Source of the DNA: Paracoccaceae bacterium
Lineage (GTDB): Bacteria; Pseudomonadota; Alphaproteobacteria; Rhodobacterales; Rhodobacteraceae
Length of the DNA: 5,134 nt
Direction: 5' to 3'
Assembly (NCBI GenBank): GCA_902525995.1
Contig: CABZJG010000141.1
Coordinates: 1 to 5,134, forward strand
Both the position numbers and the translations under genes were made by a program. Numbering within the stretch: position 1 is the first letter of the stretch; every line of letters begins with the position of its first letter. Below the pieces are notes generated by a model that searched no databases, was not told the origin of the DNA, and worked only from the letters and a program-made list of their open reading frames with translations. This document shows positions 1 to 5,134 of the stretch, one piece after another.

Positions 1-266
1 TTCTCACCTACCGCAAGATGAAACCCTGGGCTGAAGAAGGGTTGGCAGAGTATATAGCCGGTGGCGGCAGCATAGCCTATGCAGACGGGCTAAAAAAATT
101 CTGTGATGGGAAAGAGGATAAAACCCATGCCTATCGGTATTTCCGATACAAAATCGCAGTTGGCTTCGTATTGAATCAAGACGGCGCCTCTTTGATGCAG
201 TTGGTTGAGGCAACTGAACCTCTGGAAAGCGTTTTGGACAGAGCCCGCTCACATTATTGTGGATAG
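1..266 (+). CDS. 3' end of a putative peptidase MA-like (gluzincin) protein, N-terminus outside the window
   Basis: The reading frame is open from the left edge of the window and stops with TAG at 264-266, giving 87 visible residues. An internal ATG at 18 exists, but the frame continues upstream of it without a stop and no clear ribosome binding site precedes it, so I read this as a C-terminal fragment. Near the visible start is KPWAEEGLAEYIAGG, which resembles the W-x-x-EG-x-AEY segment that follows the HExxH helix in peptidase MA-like gluzincins, where the Glu of this segment is a zinc ligand. A YADGLKKF stretch and a Y-x-Y-K-x-AVGFVL helix follow, an order I recall from uncharacterised members of that family. 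The HExxH itself would lie outside the window, so catalytic competence cannot be judged. The gene converges on the minus-strand operon and has no obvious functional tie to it. The family assignment is from memory of the motif and is tentative; that this is coding is more secure. Confidence 0.55.
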   Translation, partial: LTYRKMKPWAEEGLAEYIAGGGSIAYADGLKKFCDGKEDKTHAYRYFRYKIAVGFVLNQDGASLMQLVEATEPLESVLDRARSHYCG

Positions 267-352
267 TATATATAGAGGCATTTTCATGTCTTACTCATGT
301 GCCAAATTCTCTGGTGTGCGGGACGTTAGGGCAAGCCCAAAACTCAGCCGCA

Positions 353-1384
353 CTATTGTTTTTGCAATATCGCGTTTTCCCATGCCTTTAGGAAATTCTT
401 GCGCTTTAAGCGGTCAAGATAAACCATCAGGCCGGGCCCTAGCCGAATAGGCCGCAGTGCGGTTTCCTGTTCTAGCACATCGCGTTGCAGCGTGGGAAAG
501 GGAAAGTCCCCGGCTTTGCTGGCCTCTAGGCTAAAGGACAGCAGGTGGTCTATAAACAGCCCGGCAAGTTGCGGCTGCTTGGCATTTTTGGGGATCAGCG
601 CAGAGCGCAGCATCAAAGTGGTAAAATCGCTTGGCTCGACGATGATGATATCGTCTTGGTTATTGGTTTGCGCTGCCGCATAGCTGCCCAAAACATTATA
701 GGCAAAGGCCAGTTTGCCCGAACCCACATCCTCGATCATTTTTCCCGAGCAGCAGTAAAGCTGGGCGTTCATATTGCCCATCACCTCGGCCAAGCGCCAA
801 TAGGTTTCCGAGGTGCGGGCATCTTGGGTGGCAAATAGATAGCCCAGCCCGCTGCTGCGGATATCATAGGTGCCAACGCGGTTTTTGAACTGCATCGGAT
901 GCGACCGCATGAAAGCGATTAGGTCTTGTCGGGTTCTGGGCACTGATTGCCGGTCAAAGTCGCGGGCGGAAAAAACCAGTGCCGCAGGCTCTTGTGTAAA
1001 GGCAAAAACCAGATCCTGCCAATGGGCCCATTCGGGCAATTGGGCGGTAAATTCAGAGCGGAACGGCAACGCCATACCGTCATTGGCCAGCTTGGTTTGC
1101 AAATCCATGGCGCTTGAGACGGCAAGATCGAACTGGGCATCATCTTCGACCAGTGCTTTGACCAGTTCGGTTGAGCTTACTTCAAAGTAATCGACAGAAA
1201 CCGATGGGTTTTGACTTTGGAACGCCTCAATCACCCCCGCAAAAAGATCAAGGTCCGCAGTGGAAATGACTTTTAGAACTTGGCTTTCCGTTTGCGCCGA
1301 AAATATCCGGCGATTATCCACTTCAAAACTGAAACCAAGGGTTGGAAACATCCCTAGCGCAAGGGCAAATAAAAGGTAACGCAC
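353..1384 (-). CDS. Periplasmic ABC-type (type 2, iron/PgtC-like) substrate-binding protein, probably a sensory partner of TctDE
   Basis: This 343-residue protein begins with a short hydrophobic export signal (residues 1 to about 19). The mature part has the two-lobe plan of type-2 periplasmic binding proteins: an opening strand KVISTADLD (38-46), a first-lobe segment with DLAVSSAMDLQTKLA (86-100), a hinge region with PAALVFSARDF (133-143), a second-lobe segment GSGKLAFAYNVLGSYA (221-236), and a closing helix FLKAWENAI (331-339). Such proteins usually deliver a ligand to an ABC permease, but none is encoded here. The gene is the last of a regulator operon and overlaps the kinase gene by 31 bp. 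By analogy with PgtC of the PgtABC phosphoglycerate regulatory system, I infer that it binds an extracellular carboxylate or similar signal and presents it to the kinase. The start is a GTG at 1384-1382, chosen because AAGGAG lies 7 nt upstream. An adjacent cysteine pair (C211, C212) is unusual in an exported protein. The ligand is not readable from the sequence. Confidence 0.85.
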   Translation of the reverse strand: MRYLLFALALGMFPTLGFSFEVDNRRIFSAQTESQVLKVISTADLDLFAGVIEAFQSQNPSVSVDYFEVSSTELVKALVEDDAQFDLAVSSAMDLQTKLANDGMALPFRSEFTAQLPEWAHWQDLVFAFTQEPAALVFSARDFDRQSVPRTRQDLIAFMRSHPMQFKNRVGTYDIRSSGLGYLFATQDARTSETYWRLAEVMGNMNAQLYCCSGKMIEDVGSGKLAFAYNVLGSYAAAQTNNQDDIIIVEPSDFTTLMLRSALIPKNAKQPQLAGLFIDHLLSFSLEASKAGDFPFPTLQRDVLEQETALRPIRLGPGLMVYLDRLKRKNFLKAWENAILQKQ

Positions 1385-2739
1385 GCGCCAACTCCTTCTG
1401 TATTGTTTTTTAGCTCCAAGCTGCCGCCATGGGCATTGGCCACATCATCCGCAATGGTCAAACCCAGACCAGAGCCAATTGTATCTTGGGCGTTTGAGCC
1501 CCGCACAAAGCGGTCGGTCAAAAGTTCAAAGTCTTTCTCTGGAAACCCGATCCCTTGATCGATAAGCTGGAGCGAAATGCCCGAGCGCCCTTGGCTTAAC
1601 GTCAGCTTAATTGAACTTTCTGTCGGTGAATATTTGATCGCATTATCAATCAGTTTGCGCACCGCATTCTGAATTAAGATCGCGTCCCCCTTGATCAAGG
1701 CCGGCTTGCCCATTTGCCAGCCCAGATCAATTTCCTTAAGCTCGGCAATCGGCCGAAGCCGGGTGACCAATTCATCTACCAAAACCTGAAAGTCAAAACT
1801 TTCCACCACCAGATGGTCGGTTCGAAAGGTGACCATTGCATGGTCAAGCAACTGACCCGCGGCGCGCGAGCTTTCATCAATCGCACGGATCATTTCGCGC
1901 AGGGCTTCGCGGTTTTCATCCCGCTCAACCCGGCGCAGGGTCACTTCGGCCTGCATGCGAACCGTGGCCAAAGGCGTACGCACCCGATGCGCCGCCTCGG
2001 CAATAAACTCTTCCGATTGCGATAGCGACTTTTTAAGCCGCCCGATAAACTGGTTGAGCGAGCGCACAAGCGGCACCATTTCGCTGGGCACCGGCGATTC
2101 CACAGGGCGTAAATCCTGCGGCCCGCGCCGCGAGACCGAGGCTGCCAAACGCCGCAACGGACCAATCGTCGACTGTGCTGCATAAAATGTCAAAACCATC
2201 GCAATGGCAAAAAACCCAATGCCCAGAAAAAGCACCGTCTGGGAAATCTGCCGCAAGGTCTGTTTTTGACCATTGCGGGTTTGGGCAATGGTGGCGCGCA
2301 CCACAACCGGCTGATTGTTCAAAGACAATTTCCGGCTGGCGGTCACCAAACGGATATCTTCCCCCAGATACTGCTCTGTGGCAAAGGCCGGCTGGCTTTC
2401 CGTTGTCAGCCCCTCGGCAAAAGGCAAATCCTCATAGCCGGTCAAATAGGCCTGATTTTGCTCAATTCTGTAAAACACACGGTCATCCGAGATATTTCCA
2501 AGCATGGAGAACGCCGAATAGGGGATATCAACATTCAGCGCCCCGTCCTGTACGGTGACCGCGTCAAGCACTGAAGTGACCGATGCGGCCAGAATATTGT
2601 CCTGACTTTCCTGACCCAGCTGCCGGCCGAAACTCTGCACCACCAAAAACAGGATCACGGCCAAAATTGCGGCACTTGCCAAAAGCCGGACAATCAGCCG
2701 GCGCCGGATTGATCGGGTTGCAGTTACATGATCGTTCAT
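1354..2739 (-). CDS. tctE: TctE-like sensor histidine kinase
   Basis: This 461-residue inner-membrane kinase should autophosphorylate on a histidine and pass the phosphate to the adjacent regulator. A first membrane segment lies at about 15-36 after an Arg-rich cytoplasmic start. The periplasmic region (about 38-165) matches the two-component sensor kinase N-terminal (2CSK_N) pattern of the TctE family: DIPYSAFSML (71-80), RVFYRI (87-92) and LTGYEDLP (99-106). The second membrane segment is at about 167-187, followed by a HAMP-like linker and the H-box AEAAHRVRTPLATVRMQ, with His251 as phosphoacceptor. The ATPase domain shows the N-box LIDNAIKYSP (N366), the G1 motif DQGIGFP (D394), the F-box (F411) and the G2 motif GSGLGLTIA (422-430), so all catalytic boxes are intact. 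The ATG overlaps the regulator stop codon (ATGA), which implies translational coupling. The operon context with a divergent tctC supports a role in controlling tricarboxylate-type uptake. The H-box Arg-Val after His replaces the more common Gln/Glu-Leu but should not abolish activity. Confidence 0.9.
   Translation of the reverse strand: MNDHVTATRSIRRRLIVRLLASAAILAVILFLVVQSFGRQLGQESQDNILAASVTSVLDAVTVQDGALNVDIPYSAFSMLGNISDDRVFYRIEQNQAYLTGYEDLPFAEGLTTESQPAFATEQYLGEDIRLVTASRKLSLNNQPVVVRATIAQTRNGQKQTLRQISQTVLFLGIGFFAIAMVLTFYAAQSTIGPLRRLAASVSRRGPQDLRPVESPVPSEMVPLVRSLNQFIGRLKKSLSQSEEFIAEAAHRVRTPLATVRMQAEVTLRRVERDENREALREMIRAIDESSRAAGQLLDHAMVTFRTDHLVVESFDFQVLVDELVTRLRPIAELKEIDLGWQMGKPALIKGDAILIQNAVRKLIDNAIKYSPTESSIKLTLSQGRSGISLQLIDQGIGFPEKDFELLTDRFVRGSNAQDTIGSGLGLTIADDVANAHGGSLELKNNTEGVGACVTFYLPLR
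1392..1397 (-). promoter_or_regulatory. Strong ribosome binding site deciding a GTG start for the binding protein
   Basis: AAGGAG on the minus strand lies 7 nt before the GTG at 1384-1382, inside the 3' end of the kinase gene. No ATG is available at a suitable distance, and the N-terminus that follows reads as a signal peptide. The site allows independent re-initiation, so the binding protein could be made in excess over the kinase. Confidence 0.7.
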
Positions 2740-3401
2740 GACACGCTCAGCCGATAGCCCATGCCGCGTACGGTCACGATGTTTAAATCGGACCCTTCTA
2801 ATTGTTTGCGAAGGCGCCTGACGTAAACCTCAATGGCATTTTCGGCCACATCATCTTCATAGGAAAACAATCTGTCGACCAGTTTGGATTTGGAAAAAAG
2901 CTGATCCGTAGCATTGATGAAAATTTCCAAAAGCCTAAGCTCTCGGTTTCTAAGCTGCACCTTTTGGCCGGACACTGTCAGGGTTCCGGCAAGCGGGTCA
3001 AACTGGGTATTTCCGAATCGCTTGATATTATTGGCCATGCCGCCCTGACGCCTGATCACCGCGCGGCAGCGGGCTTCCAGTTCGGAAAAATCAAACGGTT
3101 TGGTAATATAGTCATCCGCTCCAAGATCCAAAACGCCAACCCGATCTGACACCTCAGAGCGCGCCGTTATAGTGATAATCGGGGTTTTCCCGCCGGCCAT
3201 TCTATAGGATTTTAAAAGGCTGCGCGCATCTCCGTCAGGCAGCATAATATCTAATAAAATCAAATCGTAATCAGTTTTTCTAAGATAATCCTGCGCGGTT
3301 TCAAGCGTCGCAGCATGATCCACAACATGGCCATCCAGCGACAGCCGGTCCAGAACGGACTTGGCCAGTGCAACATTATCTTCAACAAGCAAATATCGCA
3401 T
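2736..3401 (-). CDS. tctD: OmpR/PhoB-class response regulator, TctD-like
   Basis: This 221-residue protein has a receiver domain (about 1-115) followed by a winged-helix DNA-binding domain (about 127-218). The receiver shows the acidic pocket (E7, D8), the phosphoacceptor D51 in LLDIMLPDG, the switch threonine T79 and the invariant lysine K101 in DDYITKPF. The C-terminal domain shows the OmpR-class features: LRNRELRLLEIF, an AIEVYVRRLRKQL recognition helix, and the closing VRGMGYRL hairpin. I place the start at the ATG at 3401-3399, not at the in-frame ATG 66 nt upstream, because the receiver domain begins directly at MRYLLVEDN and AAAGGG lies 6 nt before it; the longer form would add 22 uncharacteristic residues. 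It is the first gene of the operon with the kinase and binding protein, and is divergent from tctC across a 104-bp region containing direct repeats suited to its family. Expected role: activation of the tct uptake operon, possibly with autoregulation. Confidence 0.92.
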   Translation of the reverse strand: MRYLLVEDNVALAKSVLDRLSLDGHVVDHAATLETAQDYLRKTDYDLILLDIMLPDGDARSLLKSYRMAGGKTPIITITARSEVSDRVGVLDLGADDYITKPFDFSELEARCRAVIRRQGGMANNIKRFGNTQFDPLAGTLTVSGQKVQLRNRELRLLEIFINATDQLFSKSKLVDRLFSYEDDVAENAIEVYVRRLRKQLEGSDLNIVTVRGMGYRLSVS

Positions 3402-3407
3402 TTTTGA

Positions 3408-3413
3408 CCCTTT
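3408..3413 (-). promoter_or_regulatory. Ribosome binding site of the response regulator gene
   Basis: AAAGGG on the minus strand lies 6 nt before the ATG at 3401-3399. It decides in favour of the shorter start, which coincides with the canonical beginning of the receiver domain. Confidence 0.65.
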
Positions 3414-3426
3414 GCGATCCTGCAAC

Positions 3427-3448
3427 GTGACAGGTCTATGACAGTTTT
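3427..3448 (+). promoter_or_regulatory. Tandem 11-bp direct repeat, candidate TctD-like regulator binding site
   Basis: Two adjacent 11-mers, GTGACAGGTCT and ATGACAGTTTT, agree at 8 of 11 positions, including a perfect TGACAG core repeated with an 11-bp period. OmpR/PhoB-family regulators bind head-to-tail as dimers on direct repeats of about 11 bp, so the geometry fits the adjacent regulator. If TAAATA at 3474-3479 is the -10 of the divergent tctC promoter, the repeats centre near -48. That is a usual activator position, and the -35 region is poor, as expected for an activator-dependent promoter. The repeat is seen directly; its function and the promoter position are inferred. Confidence 0.45.
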
Positions 3449-3464
3449 GTTCCCTAGTCTTAGT

Positions 3465-3488
3465 CATGGTCCGTAAATAACGGACATG
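3465..3488. promoter_or_regulatory. Inverted repeat in the divergent tctC/tctD control region
   Basis: GTCCGT (3469-3474) and ACGGAC (3480-3485) form a perfect 6-bp inverted repeat around AAATA. Allowing one bulged G, the arms extend to CATG(G)TCCGT and ACGGACATG. The element overlaps a TAAATA that could serve as -10 for tctC. On the minus strand a consensus-like TTGACA (3492-3487) abuts and overlaps its right arm. It may be an operator for a dimeric repressor or part of the divergent promoter. No convincing -10 was found at 16-18 bp from the minus-strand TTGACA, so I do not call that promoter. Confidence 0.4.
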
Positions 3489-3494
3489 TCAAAT

Positions 3495-3500
3495 GGGAGG
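3495..3500 (+). promoter_or_regulatory. Ribosome binding site of tctC
   Basis: GGGAGG lies 5 nt before the ATG at 3506. It is a strong Shine-Dalgarno match and fixes the start of the exported receptor. Confidence 0.7.
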
Positions 3501-3505
3501 ACAAT

Positions 3506-4978
3506 ATGTCGACTTTAAAATTTACCCGCCGGGCGCTGGTCGCCGCGGCGGCAGTTACACTATCTTTGGGAACACCGGTTTTTGCCGGCGGTCACCAAGT
3601 TGTAGACAGCATCCACTTCCTCATCCCCGGCGGCGCCGGCGGTGGTTGGGACGGAACCGCACGCGGGACCGGCGAAGCGCTGACCAAATCTGGCCTCGTA
3701 GGCTCTGCATCTTATGAAAACATGTCCGGCGGCGGCGGTAAAGCGATCGGCTATCTGATCGAAAATGCCGACAGCCAGCATGGCACAATGATGGTCAACT
3801 CAACACCGATCGTCATTCGCTCGCTCACCGGTGTGTTTCCACATAACTTCCGCGATCTAACGCTTGTGTCCGGCACCATCGGTGATTACGCCGCTTTGGT
3901 GGTGGGCAAGGACAGCCCGCTGAATTCAATGGCCGACTTGATCGCTGCTTATGATGCAAACCCAGGCGATACAGCCATTGGCGGCGGCTCTGTACCAGGC
4001 GGTATGGACCACTTGGTGGCCGCGATGGTTATGGAAGCGGCTGGAAAAGATGCCTTGGGCGTTAAATATGTCGCCTATGACGCAGGAGGAAAAGCCATGG
4101 CGGCCCTGCTGTCAGGCGAGATCAAAGCACTTTCAACAGGCTTCTCAGAAGCGGTTGCGCTTGCCCAAGCGGGTGAAGTGAAAATCCTTGGTGTGACATC
4201 TGATGCACGCGTTGATGCATTTGCCGATGCACCGACCATAAAAGAGCAAGGTATTGATACAAACTTTGTCAACTGGGATGATAAAACCATTGGGGAAATC
4301 GTCACCACCATCGCGAGTGAGCATGGCCTAGAGGCAAAGGTGGCCGAGCGTTATAAGGGGATCAAATTTGAATACCTCGCGCAAAAGGCCGAAAGTGACA
4401 TCAATTTCCTCAGCCGGATCGGAAAGGAGCATGATGCTATTGTTGCGATCAAGGAAATGCCCGCACCGTCCACAAGTGGTGAAGCTATAGGACAAACAAT
4501 TGGCCAATCCCTACTCTTTATTGGTAAGGGAGAGGGAAAATCATCAAGCGGGCGCATTTTGCCCCAAACTTGGATATTCAAAAACCAGCTCCTCCCTGGT
4601 TCGCGGGTAAGCAAAAGCAAAGCTACTATATACAGATCGGTAAAAGCGATCTGGCACAATAAGGATAAAGGCGAGAAAGAGGCGATAACCGTGGGGGAAG
4701 GATCACCCGTATATGAGATTACGCACCCCCATCAATCCGAGGATGCCGCAAAGAATGCGGCCAAAGCCAAACTTGATGAGCAAGCTCGCCTTGGGTATTC
4801 CATGTCACTCAATCTCCTAGGCGATCCAATCCTGCGCGCCGAGGGCCAGCTAACCGCCATCGGCCTGCGCCCCAGCATCCCGCCCACTTGGTCGATCAAG
4901 AGCGTGGCGCATCGCCTCACATCGGGCGGATACACCACCCATATCGAGTGCGAATTGCCAAAATCAGAGACCAGCTAG
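3506..4978 (+). CDS. Chimeric ORF: truncated TctC tricarboxylate receptor fused in frame to the C-terminal part of a phage late control D protein
   Basis: This 490-residue ORF joins two unrelated families. Residues 1-257 are the N-terminal part of a TctC (Bug-type) periplasmic receptor. It has a signal peptide with a twin-arginine-like TRRALV and likely cleavage after VFA (residue 27), followed by the ligand-loop motif PGGAGGGWD, a SGGGGKAIGYLIE segment, and YDAGGKAMAALLSGEIKALSTG in the second lobe. TctC proteins usually run to about 310-325 residues, so the last part of the fold is missing. From about residue 258 (KTIGEIVTTIASEHGLEAKV onward) the protein matches gpD, a contractile-tail hub/spike-associated protein of P2-like phages, to its natural end. 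Exporting a cytoplasmically assembled tail protein makes no sense, and the receptor lobe is incomplete, so I expect the product to be non-functional. Promoter, ribosome binding site and start belong to tctC. The tctB and tctA genes that normally follow are absent. The cause is either a genomic rearrangement or an assembly join. Confidence 0.85.
   Translation: MSTLKFTRRALVAAAAVTLSLGTPVFAGGHQVVDSIHFLIPGGAGGGWDGTARGTGEALTKSGLVGSASYENMSGGGGKAIGYLIENADSQHGTMMVNSTPIVIRSLTGVFPHNFRDLTLVSGTIGDYAALVVGKDSPLNSMADLIAAYDANPGDTAIGGGSVPGGMDHLVAAMVMEAAGKDALGVKYVAYDAGGKAMAALLSGEIKALSTGFSEAVALAQAGEVKILGVTSDARVDAFADAPTIKEQGIDTNFVNWDDKTIGEIVTTIASEHGLEAKVAERYKGIKFEYLAQKAESDINFLSRIGKEHDAIVAIKEMPAPSTSGEAIGQTIGQSLLFIGKGEGKSSSGRILPQTWIFKNQLLPGSRVSKSKATIYRSVKAIWHNKDKGEKEAITVGEGSPVYEITHPHQSEDAAKNAAKAKLDEQARLGYSMSLNLLGDPILRAEGQLTAIGLRPSIPPTWSIKSVAHRLTSGGYTTHIECELPKSETS
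4277..4978 (+). pseudogene. 5'-truncated phage late control D (gpD) gene, the phage half of the chimera
   Basis: About 233 residues correspond to the middle and end of gpD (usually about 330-350 residues); roughly the first 100 are missing. Family landmarks as I remember them: TIGEIVTTIASEHGL near the start, LAQKAESDINFLSRI (291-305 of the fusion), equivalent to the common L-D-Q-T-D-E-SD-x-N-FL-x-RL segment, GKGEGKSSSGRILP (340-353), a SVKAIWHNKDKG segment, GEGSPVYEITHPHQSEDAA-like and AAKAKLDEQARLG, and a closing GGYTTHIECELP strand. No in-frame ATG lies between the junction and residue 318, so the fragment has no start of its own. Codon use is more AT-tolerant than in the tctC half, with CTA and ATA codons appearing, as expected for phage DNA. 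In P2 the D gene is the last of the FETUD late operon, so the right side here would be close to a prophage end. The exact boundary is uncertain by a few codons around NFVNWDD. Confidence 0.8.
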
Positions 4979-5134
4979 ACAGGCCGAGCAATGAAATTTA
5001 CCATGCTCCGAAATGAAATTTTTTTTGTGCCCGTCCACTGGTCGATTTTTGTAGCTTTCCATATTTCCGGGTCTGTTGATTTTATTCCAGATAGGAACAA
5101 GATCATAATCAATCCGGTTCCATGCCAAACAGCC
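4964..5134 (-). CDS. Possible 3' end of a convergent hypothetical gene, running off the right edge
   Basis: On the minus strand a frame is open from the right window edge to a TGA at 4966-4964, giving 56 residues with no stop. The peptide has a soluble, protein-like composition, with WNRIDYDLVPIWNKI near the visible start and HCSACLAGL at the C-terminus (a CxxC pair). It overlaps the end of the gpD fragment by 15 bp tail-to-tail. The complementary plus-strand frame is also open but translates to a more hydrophobic, shadow-like peptide. I do not recognise the family. Given its position after gpD it could be a small phage gene or a gene flanking the prophage. The short length means an open frame by chance is quite possible. 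Confidence 0.3.
   Translation of the reverse strand, partial: GCLAWNRIDYDLVPIWNKINRPGNMESYKNRPVDGHKKNFISEHGKFHCSACLAGL
4990..5021 (+). repeat. 10-bp direct repeat AATGAAATTT, two copies 22 bp apart
   Basis: Perfect copies lie at 4990-4999 and 5012-5021, just after the end of the gpD fragment and running into a T8 tract. The spacing is near two helical turns, which could suit a protein-binding site, but an AT-rich 10-mer can also recur by chance. No function can be assigned. Confidence 0.4.

Noticed and set aside
329..338. GGGCAAGCCC as a terminator between the two convergent genes
   Set aside because: The stem is only three or four base pairs with a tiny loop, and no T-run follows on either strand.
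2175..2558. Long plus-strand ORFs antisense to the kinase (also at 870-1190, 2802-3149 and elsewhere)
   Set aside because: They have low-complexity shadow composition, no ribosome binding sites, and lie wholly opposite well-supported genes.
3402..3467. N-terminal extension of the response regulator from the ATG at 3467
   Set aside because: It adds 22 residues before the canonical receiver start and ignores the AAAGGG site placed for the ATG at 3401. It would also cover the TGACAG direct repeat.
3464..3492. Sigma70-type promoter for the regulator operon using TTGACA at 3492-3487 (minus strand)
   Set aside because: The -35 hexamer is perfect, but the -10 at 16-18 bp spacing (around CCATGA) is poor, so only the hexamer is noted.
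4986..5026. GAGCA...TGCTC stem followed by T8 as a Rho-independent terminator after the chimeric ORF
   Set aside because: The stem is five base pairs with a 13-nt loop, and the T-run begins about 10 nt after the stem; too weak and too far apart for a standard terminator.
4991..5134. Plus-strand ORF starting at ATG 4991 and open to the window end
   Set aside because: There is no good ribosome binding site, and the peptide is hydrophobic and looks like the exact antisense of the more protein-like minus-strand frame.

Overview
The window looks like an alphaproteobacterial chromosome segment, most likely from the Rhodobacterales/Roseobacter group. This rests on gene content (a TctDE-type two-component system divergent from a TctC-type binding protein, plus a regulatory periplasmic binding protein) and on protein style. 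It is an inference without any database search.

Layout, left to right. Positions 1-266 (+) hold the 3' end of a gene that resembles the C-terminal part of a peptidase MA-like gluzincin. A short spacer of 86 bp (267-352), with no convincing terminator, separates it from a convergent minus-strand operon. Read in its own direction from 3401 to 353, that operon encodes an OmpR/PhoB-class response regulator (TctD-like), a TctE-like sensor histidine kinase with a 2CSK_N-type sensory region, and a periplasmic type-2 substrate-binding protein of the ABC/iron type. The genes overlap (4 bp and 31 bp), so they are almost certainly co-transcribed and translationally coupled. No ABC permease or ATPase is visible, which suggests that the binding protein helps in sensing, as PgtC does in the PgtABC system.

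The 104-bp divergent intergenic region (3402-3505) carries an 11-bp-period direct repeat (TGACAG twice), as expected for an OmpR-family regulator. It also carries a CATG-anchored inverted repeat. Together they probably form the switch for the divergent tctC gene.

The gene on the other side of this switch is the anomaly. It starts as a normal exported TctC receptor (signal peptide, PGGAGGGWD motif). At about residue 257 (about nt 4277) it changes without a frame break into the C-terminal two thirds of a phage late control D (gpD) tail protein. The rest of TctC, any tctB/tctA transporter genes, and the N-terminus of gpD are all absent. This is a chimeric junction: a prophage-associated rearrangement/deletion or an assembly chimera. 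A functional tail-receptor fusion is the least likely reading. Right of it (4979-5134) the DNA is AT-richer, carries a 10-bp direct repeat, and may hold the 3' end of a convergent minus-strand ORF that runs off the window.

The intended biology is clear for the host part: an extracellular carboxylate is sensed by the binding protein plus TctE, TctD is phosphorylated, and the tct uptake operon is switched on. In this sequence the uptake gene itself is broken.
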